Part shown: in pieces, positions 9,110 to 17,485 of the stretch
Layout: each line of letters begins with the position of its first letter
How positions within the stretch are numbered: the stretch's first letter is position 1
Origin: Erythrobacter sp.
GTDB lineage: Bacteria; Pseudomonadota; Alphaproteobacteria; Sphingomonadales; Sphingomonadaceae
Direction: 5' to 3'
Length of the DNA stretch: 64,000 nucleotides
Assembly: GCA_027311945.1 (NCBI GenBank)
Contig: DAICXZ010000030.1
Span: forward strand, 248,001-312,000
Position numbers and translations under genes: made by a program
Notes under the pieces: generated by a model
What the model saw: only the letters and a program-made list of their open reading frames with translations
The model's database searches: none
What the model was told of the DNA's origin: nothing

Positions 9110-9495
9110 GTGAGGATCTGCACCAGCTCGATCTGGTGTCCCTGCGGCGAGGCCAGCATGGCGACGATCACCCCGCCGACATCGGTGGGGGCCATCAGCA
9201 CGATCGCCCCTTCGGCCTGCGCATGGGCGAAGCTGGCTGCGATATCGGGGCAGATGAACCCGAGGGGGCCATGGCCCGGCCCTATGCTGACGTCGCCGGC
9301 TGGTTTGGTCTGCACCAGCATCAGCTGCGGGGCACCCTCCTCGCCGGGAATGGCCAAGATGTCCTCGGCGAAGTCGGGCAGGTCATAGCCGCCCACCAGT
9401 GCAAAGCCGAAGGCGCGCTCCCAGAATGCCCGTGCAGCGGCGAGGTCGGGCACGTTGAGCTTGAAGAAGGCGAGTTTGGCAACAGGTGGCGTCAT
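9106..9495 (-). CDS. VOC (glyoxalase/bleomycin-resistance/dioxygenase fold) protein
   Basis: The product is a 129-residue single-domain protein. The N-terminal half (KLAFFKLNVPDLAAARAFWE) and the C-terminal half (GFICPDIAASFAHAQ, then SPQGHQIELVQ) are the two beta-alpha-beta-beta-beta units of the VOC fold. The C-terminal Glu in G-x-x-I-E-L-V is the conserved metal-ligand position. The reaction is unknown: members include lyases, isomerases and resistance proteins. It is convergent with the MFS gene and transcribed alone. Confidence 0.85.
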   Translation of the reverse strand: MTPPVAKLAFFKLNVPDLAAARAFWERAFGFALVGGYDLPDFAEDILAIPGEEGAPQLMLVQTKPAGDVSIGPGHGPLGFICPDIAASFAHAQAEGAIVLMAPTDVGGVIVAMLASPQGHQIELVQILT

Positions 9496-9604
9496 GGTCG
9501 AACTCCATACCGGGAAAGATTGCCGAGGTGGTGGCGACCTTCAGGGTCGGTTAGCTTGGTCGCTATACCTGCTGTCGGCGCAATCTGCACACGATGCCTT
9601 TCCA

Positions 9605-9703
9605 TGACACGCCCCCCCAAGCTCGATTTGAGTCTGGCCCTGCGAGATGGACGGACTGATGAAGGGAATGAGGTTTTCAAAAGAGCAGATTATTGCCGAA
9701 CTG
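9605..9703 (+). mobile_element. Remnant of an IS3-family insertion sequence (left end plus OrfA N-terminus)
   Basis: A short frame from 9659 reads MKGMRFSKEQIIAEL, closely resembling the first residues of IS3-family OrfA proteins (M-K-x-x-R-F-S/T-x-E-Q-I-I-x-x-L). After that the similarity stops and no helix-turn-helix, OrfB or DDE part follows. The TGACACGCCCCCCC at 9605 could be the terminal repeat, because IS3 ends begin with TG. The call relies on a short match. Apart from this fragment I see no gene between 9496 and 9763. Confidence 0.5.
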
Positions 9704-9763
9704 TTCGTCCCGCGTGGACCACCGGATTCGGGTCATCTTCGGTTCTGTCGCCGCCGCGAGGCG

Positions 9764-11635
9764 CTAATCCTGTTCCAGCGCTTCGAGCTGTTCGCCCAGG
9801 GACAGCCATTCGGCTTCGGCCTTCTCCAACTTGTCGCTGACCTTGGCGCGCTGAGAGAGAAGGTCGCTCATCGTGCGGTCGGCCAGGTGCGGCGCGGCGT
9901 TGGCCGGTTCGTACATCGCCTGATCGAGCTCGCTCAGGCTGGCTTGGAGCTTCGCCATCGCTTTTTCAGCCGTCGCCAGCTCGGACTTGATGAAGCGGGC
10001 CTTGGCGCGCGACTTGGCCGAATTGCCTGAGGATGCCTTGGCCTGGCCGGGCTTGGCCTCCTTCTTCGGCTGGTTGCGACCCAGCACGAAGTCGATGTAG
10101 TCGTCCATCGAGCCCGCATAGTCCTTCGCGGTGCCGCCATCGACCAGCACCAGACGATCCGCCGTCAGCTCGACCATGTGCCGGTCGTGGCTGATCAGGA
10201 TCACGGCGCCCGAGTACTCATTCAGCGCCTGCACCAGCGCCTCGCGCGCGTCGACGTCGAGGTGGTTGGTCGGCTCGTCGAGGATCAGCAGGTGCGGTGC
10301 GTCACGCGTGATCAGCGCCAGCGCGAGCCGGGCGCGTTCACCGCCCGAAAGTTGCTCCACATTGGTGGTCGCACGCGGGCCGGAGAAGCCGAACCGACCG
10401 AGCTGCGCGCGCACCGCGCCGGGGGTCTTGCCATCCATCGCCCGCGTCATCAGCTCGACCGGTGTGGCATCGCTGGCCAGCTCTTCCACCTGATACTGCG
10501 TGAAATAACCGACCTTGAGCTTGCCGGGTGCAGCCATGTCTCCTTCGGCGGGCTGGAGCTGGGCGGCCAGCAGGCGCGCCAGGGTGGTCTTGCCGTTGCC
10601 GTTGCGGCCGAACAGCGCGAGCCGGTCGTCAGCATCGATACGCAGGTTAAGCCGCTGGAGGATCGGCGGGGCCTCGCCATAGCCGACGGCCGCGCCATCG
10701 AGCGTGATCATCGGTGAACGCAGTTCCTCGGGTGAGGGGAACTCGAAGGTCAGCGACGGATCTTCCATCAGTGCGGCGATGGGCTGCATCTTGGCCAGCA
10801 TCTTGGCACGGGCCTGCGCCTGCTTGGCAGTCGAGGCGCGGGCGCTGTTGCGCGCGACATAGTCTTGCAGCCTTGCGCGCTGAGCATCCTGCGCTGCCTT
10901 TGCCGAGGCAAGCTGTGCGGCCCGCTCGGCGCGCTGCTTTTCGAAGGCGTCGTAGCCACCCGAATAGAGCGCGAGCTTGCCGCCCTGCAAGTGCAGGATA
11001 TGATCGACCACATTGTTCAGCAGATCGCGCTCGTGGCTGATTACCAGCAGCGTCGCCGGATAGGACTTGAGGAAGTTCTCCAGCCACAAGGTCGCTTCGA
11101 GATCGAGGTGGTTCGAAGGCTCGTCGAGCAGCAGCACGTCAGGTTCGGAGAACAGCAGCGCGCCCAGCGCCACACGCATCTTCCACCCGCCGGAGAAACT
11201 GTCGAGCGGGCGGCGCTGCATCTCTTCGTCGAAGCCGAGGCCGACGAGGATTTTCGCCGCGCGGGCAGGGGCGCTGTAAGCGTCGATGGCGAGCAGCCGC
11301 TCATGCACTTCGCCGAGCCGGTCGACATCGGTGCAGGTCTCGGCCTCTTCGAGCAGGCTGGCGCGTTCGACATCGGCGGCGAGCACGGCCTCCTCGGGCG
11401 TGGTCAGCCCGCTGGGCGCTTCCTGAGCGATATAGCCCAGGCGCGCACGCGTGGGCTTGCCGATCTGGCCTTCGTCAGGGTCGATCTCGCCGATCAGCGC
11501 CTTCATCAGCGTGGACTTGCCCGCGCCGTTGCGGCCGATCAGGCCGACCCGCGCACCTTGCGGAATTGTCGCGCTGGCGCGTTCGAGGATGGGCCGGCCG
11601 CCAAGCCGGACGGTGATGCCGTCAATGGTAAGCAT
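9764..11635 (-). CDS. ABC-F family ATP-binding protein (duplicated ATPase, translation-factor type)
   Basis: Two ATPase domains lie in one soluble chain without membrane helices. Domain 1 has Walker A GRNGAGKST, signature FSGGWKMRVAL and Walker B VLLLDEPSNHLDL. Domain 2 has GRNGNGKTT, LSGGERARLAL and LLILDEPTNHLDVD. A charged inter-domain linker and a C-terminal coiled-coil tail (about residues 545-620) match Uup/EttA-like ABC-F proteins, which act on the ribosome rather than as transporters. I chose the ATG at 11635 (MLTIDGITVRLGG, 623 aa). The frame is open to 11701, but homologues start at the beta-strand and the upstream residues are not conserved-looking. It is divergent from the small gene at 11707. 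Confidence 0.93.
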   Translation of the reverse strand: MLTIDGITVRLGGRPILERASATIPQGARVGLIGRNGAGKSTLMKALIGEIDPDEGQIGKPTRARLGYIAQEAPSGLTTPEEAVLAADVERASLLEEAETCTDVDRLGEVHERLLAIDAYSAPARAAKILVGLGFDEEMQRRPLDSFSGGWKMRVALGALLFSEPDVLLLDEPSNHLDLEATLWLENFLKSYPATLLVISHERDLLNNVVDHILHLQGGKLALYSGGYDAFEKQRAERAAQLASAKAAQDAQRARLQDYVARNSARASTAKQAQARAKMLAKMQPIAALMEDPSLTFEFPSPEELRSPMITLDGAAVGYGEAPPILQRLNLRIDADDRLALFGRNGNGKTTLARLLAAQLQPAEGDMAAPGKLKVGYFTQYQVEELASDATPVELMTRAMDGKTPGAVRAQLGRFGFSGPRATTNVEQLSGGERARLALALITRDAPHLLILDEPTNHLDVDAREALVQALNEYSGAVILISHDRHMVELTADRLVLVDGGTAKDYAGSMDDYIDFVLGRNQPKKEAKPGQAKASSGNSAKSRAKARFIKSELATAEKAMAKLQASLSELDQAMYEPANAAPHLADRTMSDLLSQRAKVSDKLEKAEAEWLSLGEQLEALEQD

Positions 11636-11706
11636 GGCGGGGCCCATAGCAGCACTGTGCGCGAGGCCCAATGGCCAGAATGCGCGAACCGCGCTAAACA
11701 CCGCGC

Positions 11707-11979
11707 ATGGACATGAACGACCTGCTGCACCGCTATTTCGGCACCTTCGATCTGGCCGAGGTTGACCCGCGCTCGATTGATGCGGGGGTGGACCGGATGC
11801 TGGTCGATCTCGGGCTTGAGCAGGACCGCGGCAGGCGCTTTGCCTTGTGGTCGATGCTCTTCATGCTGGGGGCCGCGCCCGATCTCGATGTCGCGTTTGA
11901 GGACGAGGCCGACCGCGAGGCGGCGCGCAACCTGATGGACCTGATGGCGGCCTCAGGCGAGCAGCGACCTGATAGCTAA
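11707..11979 (+). CDS. Small conserved hypothetical protein (90 aa)
   Basis: This is a soluble, acidic, mostly helical 90-residue protein beginning MDMNDLLHRYFGTFDL. It has no signal peptide or recognisable catalytic motif. The short divergent spacing to the ABC-F gene, regular codon use and the coherent helical pattern suggest a real gene. No function can be assigned. Confidence 0.7.
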   Translation: MDMNDLLHRYFGTFDLAEVDPRSIDAGVDRMLVDLGLEQDRGRRFALWSMLFMLGAAPDLDVAFEDEADREAARNLMDLMAASGEQRPDS

Positions 11980-11984
11980 ACGAA

Positions 11985-12017
11985 GGTGGCCTTGCGGGGG
12001 TTGGCCGGGAGGCCACC
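11985..12017 (+). terminator. Candidate stem-loop after the small gene
   Basis: GGTGGCCT (11985-11992) and AGGCCACC (12010-12017) are exact inverted copies with a 17-nt loop, 6 bp after the stop codon. There is no strong T-run, so termination is only possible. Confidence 0.35.
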
Positions 12018-12083
12018 GGGACACACTTTGCTGCAATGCGTCGATGCGTCGGCAAGCCCGACCGGTTGCGGCGTGCTCCCGGG

Positions 12084-12119
12084 TAGGTTCTTACCTAAGT
12101 TGCCTGGTATAGGTTCTTA
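12084..12119. promoter_or_regulatory. Direct repeat TAGGTTCTTA x2 before the GGDEF gene
   Basis: TAGGTTCTTA occurs at 12084-12093 and 12110-12119, 26 bp apart. The first copy also forms an inverted pair TAGGT-TCTT-ACCTA (12084-12097). The pair ends 24 bp before the start codon of the diguanylate cyclase, a good place for an operator. Confidence 0.35.
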
Positions 12120-12143
12120 AACCGTCGCCGATAGGCCGGTGAG

Positions 12144-13454
12144 ATGGCGCCCTCCCATCCAGACGATCTGCAAATCGGTATGGAGCAAGGCTGCGTTCTC
12201 GAAGAGGATGCGCCATATTCCAGCTGGTCTGGCACCGTTCAAAGATTGTGGCTGATAACCCATTGTCGGCGCATCACGCGCGAACTCAGGTTCTGCCACC
12301 TTGTTGGCCTAGTTCTGTGCGTGGCCTGCATTCCGTTGGATGCGGTGGCAGGTGTCCTCATAATTGGCGCTGCGCTGCGATTGGGCGTGGTGGTACCCTT
12401 GTACCTTATCGGTATCTGGCTCGTCCGATCAGAACACACTCTTCCAAGACTGGTGGGGGCCGTCGCGCCCGTTGCCGGGTTCGCGGGTGTCGTTTCATTC
12501 ATCGGAACGCAGACAATCGCCGAATTATCGGACAGGTATCTGATGGCTGCCACGATGCTGGTAGCGATCGCGGTTCTGCTCGTTCCGCTCCGCATCGGCC
12601 CTTCATTCTGGCTCTCTTTTTCAGGCTTCCTGGCCATTGCCCTGCCGTTCGTGCTGGCCGGTGCCGTTGACGCAGACATTGCAGATCTGCTGCTCTATTC
12701 CTTGGTCTGCTGCGCTTTCCCTCTCCTGTTCAAGCGCCGAAGCGACCGGCTCAGGGATCAGAATTTCATTCTGTCCCTCAAGAGTCGCCAGGCTCAGTCA
12801 GAATTGCTGAAGATCAACAAGGAGCTCGAAAACCTGGCGCAGATGGATCCGCTTACGGGGCTGCTCAATCGGCGGGGCTTCGAAAAGCGGTTTTCTGCGA
12901 CCTTCGATGCCGCGCTGGCGTCGGGAGAACCCTTGGCGGTCGTCCTGCTCGATGTCGATCATTTCAAGCATTTCAACGACACCTACGGTCATCAGCTCGG
13001 GGACGAATGTCTGTCAAAGATCGGCGACCTGCTCAACACCGAGATACAACGGCACAAGGGCATTGCTGCTCGCTATGGCGGAGAAGAATTCATCGCCGCC
13101 TTGACCGGTAGCGAAAGCGCCAATGCGGTAGGAATCGCCGAGCGCCTGCGCAAGAAGATCGCGGATCTGGAAATCCTCGACACTTGCGGGGCCAGGATAA
13201 GGATTACCGCCAGCTTCGGAGCCCGGATTGCCAGGGCGGCAAAGCTCCGACAGCAGGAATTCATCCGTGACGCTGATGGGGCGCTCTATGCTGCCAAGGC
13301 CAATGGACGAAACCGGGTCGCGCTTTATCAGGGTGGAGACAAATTGCCCGCTGAAAGAAAGATGGAAGGCGGATGCGAGAGTAAGCGATGCGATGCGAGG
13401 GTTTCTCCGCCCCAGTCGGAACTTACCTCATATCGACGTAACCGCGGAGCCTAG
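12144..13454 (+). CDS. Membrane-bound GGDEF diguanylate cyclase
   Basis: This protein should make cyclic di-GMP from two GTP at the inner membrane. Five to six hydrophobic segments lie at about residues 45-200, followed by a short coiled linker (residues 205-232). The GGDEF domain starts at DPLTGLLNRRGF (Asp235), with LDVDHFKHFNDTYGHQLGD and the active site GGEEF at 312-316. The inhibitory I-site should read RxxD at 303-306 but reads RHKG, so product feedback at that site is probably absent. Another start (ATG at 12180) is possible. No phosphodiesterase domain or partner gene is nearby. Confidence 0.93.
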   Translation: MAPSHPDDLQIGMEQGCVLEEDAPYSSWSGTVQRLWLITHCRRITRELRFCHLVGLVLCVACIPLDAVAGVLIIGAALRLGVVVPLYLIGIWLVRSEHTLPRLVGAVAPVAGFAGVVSFIGTQTIAELSDRYLMAATMLVAIAVLLVPLRIGPSFWLSFSGFLAIALPFVLAGAVDADIADLLLYSLVCCAFPLLFKRRSDRLRDQNFILSLKSRQAQSELLKINKELENLAQMDPLTGLLNRRGFEKRFSATFDAALASGEPLAVVLLDVDHFKHFNDTYGHQLGDECLSKIGDLLNTEIQRHKGIAARYGGEEFIAALTGSESANAVGIAERLRKKIADLEILDTCGARIRITASFGARIARAAKLRQQEFIRDADGALYAAKANGRNRVALYQGGDKLPAERKMEGGCESKRCDARVSPPQSELTSYRRNRGA

Positions 13455-13633
13455 GGTACACTGAGGTGATCCCGCGTTCTTGGACAGTTTCGCGGCAGCG
13501 CGTGTTCAATGAGTTCCTTTAGAGATACCGCAATACGGCGAAAAATTGTCGCCAGCCGTGTCAGATTTTCCCGCGCCCCTCGTCAAGGGGAGTGAGGCCG
13601 CAGGGATCATGGCCTTTCGCAACGAGGGACATG

Positions 13634-14614
13634 ATGACACAGCTTCAGCGGTTTTTCGCGCGCATTTCGTGCGCCTGCACTCGCACGCCTGCGATTCTCG
13701 CGCTCATGCTTGCTGTGGCGCTGGCGGCATGCGTGCAACCAGCTCCCGAGTTGGCATCGGCTTCCTTGCGCACCGCCGAGCTTGAGCGTCGCCTTGCCGG
13801 GCCGGATGGCTCGGTGATGGTGGTGGCGCATCGGGGCTGCTGGCGCGAGACTTCCGAAAACAGTCTCGACGCGATCGAGGCCTGTATCGCCGCCGGGGTC
13901 GACATGGTCGAACTCGACGTGCGGGCGACGCGCGACGGGCAGTTGGTCTTGCTGCACGATGCGACGCTTGATCGCACCACCGATGGCTCCGGTCCGCTCG
14001 ACCAGATGGACTGGGCCGAGGTGAGCAAGCTCCATCTGCGCGAAGGGCAGGGACGGGGAGCGCCACTGACCGATCGCCGTGTTCCAACGCTGGAGCAGAC
14101 GCTTGCGACCGCCAAGGGGCGTATTCTCATCAATCTCGACGCCAAGGTCGACCTGACCGATCAGGTGCTCGCCTTGATCGCGGAGCATGGCGACATGGAC
14201 CAGATCCTGTTCAAGGCGGAGGCCCCGCTCGGCGAAGTGCTGCAATATGCGCCGTGGGTGGGCGAGGTGAACTTCCAGCCGATCCTGCGCGAGCCTTATC
14301 TCGCCAGCGATCCGCAAGGCTACATCGCGTCCTACGATCCGATCCGCCCGGTCAGCTATGAAATCGACGTCAAGACGCGCGCCTTCACGCCGGTCGTCGC
14401 GCCGCTGATCCGTGAGCGTTGTGCGCGCTTCTGGGTGAACAGCCTCTCTGGCCGGATATACGACGATGAAGAGGCGCTGACAGACCCCGGGCACGTTTGG
14501 GGCGCGCTGGTCGAGCAAGGCGTCGACGCCATCCAGACCGACTACCCGCTCCTGCTGCGCGCCTATCTCGACAAGGTGCAGCCAACCACTTTGCGCTGCC
14601 CACCGGGCCGCTGA
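13634..14614 (+). CDS. Lipoprotein glycerophosphodiester phosphodiesterase (GDPD)
   Basis: GDPD enzymes hydrolyse glycerophosphodiesters to glycerol-3-phosphate and an alcohol. The catalytic pattern is visible: HRGCWRETSENS (general acid/base His), ELDVRATRDG (metal-binding Glu/Asp) and LLHDATLDRTTDG (second His). The N-terminus has a hydrophobic stretch ending LALMLAVALAAC, a lipobox, so the enzyme is predicted to be a lipoprotein facing the periplasm. I chose the ATG at 13634 because GAGGG lies 5 bp upstream; ATG 13631 and GTG 13592 are alternatives. It directly precedes a TonB-dependent receptor and a second GDPD, suggesting a scavenging locus. Confidence 0.92.
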   Translation: MTQLQRFFARISCACTRTPAILALMLAVALAACVQPAPELASASLRTAELERRLAGPDGSVMVVAHRGCWRETSENSLDAIEACIAAGVDMVELDVRATRDGQLVLLHDATLDRTTDGSGPLDQMDWAEVSKLHLREGQGRGAPLTDRRVPTLEQTLATAKGRILINLDAKVDLTDQVLALIAEHGDMDQILFKAEAPLGEVLQYAPWVGEVNFQPILREPYLASDPQGYIASYDPIRPVSYEIDVKTRAFTPVVAPLIRERCARFWVNSLSGRIYDDEEALTDPGHVWGALVEQGVDAIQTDYPLLLRAYLDKVQPTTLRCPPGR

Positions 14615-14692
14615 ACCTGCGGCCTTTCGTGGCCGCCAACCCATCAAAAATCGCCGACTTCGAATGATCTCAAGCAACAGGACTTGTTACCC

Positions 14693-17413
14693 ATGAAACG
14701 CATCTCCCGCCTTTCCTGCGCCGTCACCACTTCGGTGCTCGCGCTTGCCCTCGGCCACACCGCAGCCATGGCGCAGAGCGCTGAAACACAATCCGATAAC
14801 GAGCAGGACGAAGATCGCAGCGTTCTGGTCGTGCAGGGCTACCGCCTCTCGAACGTCGCCGCCGTGGAAGCCAAGCGCGAAGCTACCGGCATCACCGATT
14901 CCATCGCGCAGGATCAGGCCGGCCTGCTGCCCGATCTCACCATCGCGCAGGTCGCCCAGCGCATCCCTGGGGTCGCGTTGGTGCCCGATTTCGGCACCGC
15001 CGACGACCGTTCGCCCGAACTTGCCGAAAGCGTGATGATCCGCGGCATCGGCTCGGCCTACAACCAGGTGACGATCGACGGCATGCCGCTCGCCACCACG
15101 TCCAACTCCAGCCGCGGAGCGCGCATTGAACTGCTGCCGCCCTCGTTCGTAAGCAGGATCGACGCGATCAAGACGATCACCGCCAACCTCGATCCGCACG
15201 CGCTGAGCGGCCAGCTTGACCTCGTTACCGCCAGCGCCTTTGACACCAACCGTACCTCGCTGGCGGTCCGCGCCTCGATTGGCGACAACTCCACCGCTGG
15301 CGCCGCCGATATGGATCAGGGCCAGAACGTGCGCGCCGATGCCACCTTCTCGAGCCCCTTGGGCACCAACCGCGACTGGGGCCTGGTGGTCTCGGGTTCG
15401 TTCGCCCGTTACTATTCGAGCAACTACGACCAGAAACCGGGCGCGGTCGACAGCAGCTACCGCATCTATCGCACCGGCTCGAACGATCAGGTCGACTATG
15501 CAAACATCACCGATACCAACGGCTACTCGGCGGCCTCGCGCAACCAGATCTTCGTCTATGACGACAAGGTCACCCGCGCGTCGGGCGTGATGAAGCTGGA
15601 ATACGAACCGTCCGACAGCACCTATGCCTCGATCTACAGCGGCTATTTCTATCAGGAAGAAGACGAGATCCGGAACGAGTACCTCGCTACGGCCAACGTC
15701 AACACCGCACCTGCCAACCAAACCGAGACCTATGGCGAATGGGCGCAAGGCCGCACCTCGCTGGGCTATTCGCACCAGCCGCAAAAGCGCGAAACCTTCG
15801 TGGTGTCGGGGCTCGTCGACCAGACGCTTAACGATGCGCTGAGCCTCGAACTGCGCGGAAGCCACTCGCGCGCGCGCCTCAACACCATTCGTGATCGTTC
15901 AAAGTTCAGCACGGCCAACAACCTATCCCAAAGCGCCTTCTCCTACGATCTGGGTGCCGGCTTCCCGGTGCTGGATTTCTACGATCCCGACTTCGTCAAC
16001 AATCCCGCGAACTACAAAGAAGACTATATCCAGCACATCACTCAGCGCGCGGCGCAGAACCTCTCCTTCGGTTCGGCTGACCTTTCGTACAACTTCGACA
16101 AGGACGACCGCGGCCTCGGCTTCAACGCGGGTGTGAGTTACTCCAACACCGATCAATTGTTCGACGAGAACCGACTTGCAGGCCTCCTCAACGCGGGTGA
16201 CCGGGCGACGATGGAGAACTTCGTCCGCAGCGTGCGCCTGCCGACGACCGACAGCGATGTCGATTTTGTGTTCATCGACGACAATGCCTATCGCGCCGCA
16301 TGGCAGGCGGCTGGCACCCCGCTCACTTCGGACGACAGCGACTACGACATCTCGAGCGACTACGAGATCAACGAGCAGATCTTCGCAGCCTATGCCGAGG
16401 CGAACTTCCGCACCGATGCTTTCAATCTGCGCGCGGGCCTGCGCTATGACCAGACGGTCAACAACGTAGACCTGTGGTTGCAGGACGAGAACCTGCCGAA
16501 GGTGCCCAACGATGCGGGCCAGTACGTGCGCAGCCATCGCCGCGCGACCTACGATTACTTCCTGCCCTCGGTCATCGCCAGCTACCAGTTCGGTGAAGGG
16601 TTCATCCTGCGCGCCGGGTACTCGAAGACCATTGGCCGGCCCGACTTCAATTACTACGCCATCGGCGAGAGTATCGGTCTGCCCGAGGACAGCGAGGACA
16701 ACGTCATCTCGATCACCCGCGGCAATCCCGACCTCAAGCCGCGCACCTCGAACAACTTCGACCTGTCGCTGGAATGGTATGCGGGGCGGGGCAGCCTGCT
16801 GTCGGTCGCGGCCTTCTACAAGGACATCAAGGATCTGATCTTCACTCAGAACATAACGCTCGATAACTTTGAATATGAAGGGGAAATCTACACCGCGCGC
16901 GTGACGACGCCAATGAACTCGCAGGCGGCCAAGCTGAAGGGCCTCGAACTTTCGGCGCGGCAGGATTTCCAGGACTATACCGACAGCTTCCTCGGCAACT
17001 TCGTGCTGTCGGCCAATGCCACCTTCATCGATGGCGAGCAGACCGTGGTGCAGGCCGATGAAACTCTGCGTGACGTAAACGGGCTGGAAGGCCAGCCGAA
17101 GTTCCTCGCCAACGCGACGCTGTCATACGAGACCGACCGCTTCGGGGCCTCGGTGGCCTACAATCATGTTGGCAACTATCTGAAGTCGATCAACGAGGAT
17201 GCCGAGGTGTTCGACATCTTCAGCCGCCGTCGCGGCGAGGTCTCGGCGCAGGTGCGTTATAGCGTGAGCGACAATTTCACGCTGATCGTTGAGGGCCAGA
17301 ACCTCACCAAGTCCCAGATCGAATACTATCGCGAAATGCCGACCGGCCAATTGGTGGCTGAGCGCAGCCAGAAGGGCCGCGTGCTCTGGCTCGGCGTTTC
17401 GGGTCGGTTCTGA
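14693..17413 (+). CDS. TonB-dependent receptor, TonB-Xanth-Caul (TIGR01782)-like
   Basis: This is a 906-residue outer-membrane active transporter. The signal peptide ends AAMAQS near residue 28, and the plug domain runs to about residue 185 (LAQRIPGV, VMIRGIGSAYNQVTIDGM). A 22-strand barrel ends in the C-terminal aromatic SGRF. ATG 14693 is chosen over a TTG at 14684 because AGGA is at proper spacing. A TBDR between two secreted GDPDs most simply imports glycerophosphodiesters or the organophosphate product. That is inference; the family itself ranges over glycans, siderophores and vitamins. Confidence 0.93.
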   Translation: MKRISRLSCAVTTSVLALALGHTAAMAQSAETQSDNEQDEDRSVLVVQGYRLSNVAAVEAKREATGITDSIAQDQAGLLPDLTIAQVAQRIPGVALVPDFGTADDRSPELAESVMIRGIGSAYNQVTIDGMPLATTSNSSRGARIELLPPSFVSRIDAIKTITANLDPHALSGQLDLVTASAFDTNRTSLAVRASIGDNSTAGAADMDQGQNVRADATFSSPLGTNRDWGLVVSGSFARYYSSNYDQKPGAVDSSYRIYRTGSNDQVDYANITDTNGYSAASRNQIFVYDDKVTRASGVMKLEYEPSDSTYASIYSGYFYQEEDEIRNEYLATANVNTAPANQTETYGEWAQGRTSLGYSHQPQKRETFVVSGLVDQTLNDALSLELRGSHSRARLNTIRDRSKFSTANNLSQSAFSYDLGAGFPVLDFYDPDFVNNPANYKEDYIQHITQRAAQNLSFGSADLSYNFDKDDRGLGFNAGVSYSNTDQLFDENRLAGLLNAGDRATMENFVRSVRLPTTDSDVDFVFIDDNAYRAAWQAAGTPLTSDDSDYDISSDYEINEQIFAAYAEANFRTDAFNLRAGLRYDQTVNNVDLWLQDENLPKVPNDAGQYVRSHRRATYDYFLPSVIASYQFGEGFILRAGYSKTIGRPDFNYYAIGESIGLPEDSEDNVISITRGNPDLKPRTSNNFDLSLEWYAGRGSLLSVAAFYKDIKDLIFTQNITLDNFEYEGEIYTARVTTPMNSQAAKLKGLELSARQDFQDYTDSFLGNFVLSANATFIDGEQTVVQADETLRDVNGLEGQPKFLANATLSYETDRFGASVAYNHVGNYLKSINEDAEVFDIFSRRRGEVSAQVRYSVSDNFTLIVEGQNLTKSQIEYYREMPTGQLVAERSQKGRVLWLGVSGRF

Positions 17414-17427
17414 TCGGGCACTAGCGA

Positions 17428-17462
17428 CAGGAGGCGGGCGCAGGCTGTGTGTCCGCCTCCTG
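17428..17462 (+). terminator. GC-rich intercistronic stem-loop after TBDR
   Basis: CAGGAGGCGG (17428-17437) and CCGCCTCCTG (17453-17462) pair perfectly over 10 bp with a 15-nt loop. It lies between the TBDR stop and the downstream GDPD ribosome-binding site and lacks a long T-run, so partial termination or mRNA end-protection is likely. Confidence 0.6.
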
Positions 17463-17485
17463 ACCTATTTGAGAAGGATGCCGAC

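Noticed and set aside
8806-9840. 344-codon plus-strand frame across MFS end, VOC gene and intergenic DNA
   Set aside because: It crosses three unrelated units. Only the short IS3-like fragment (read in another frame) has protein similarity.
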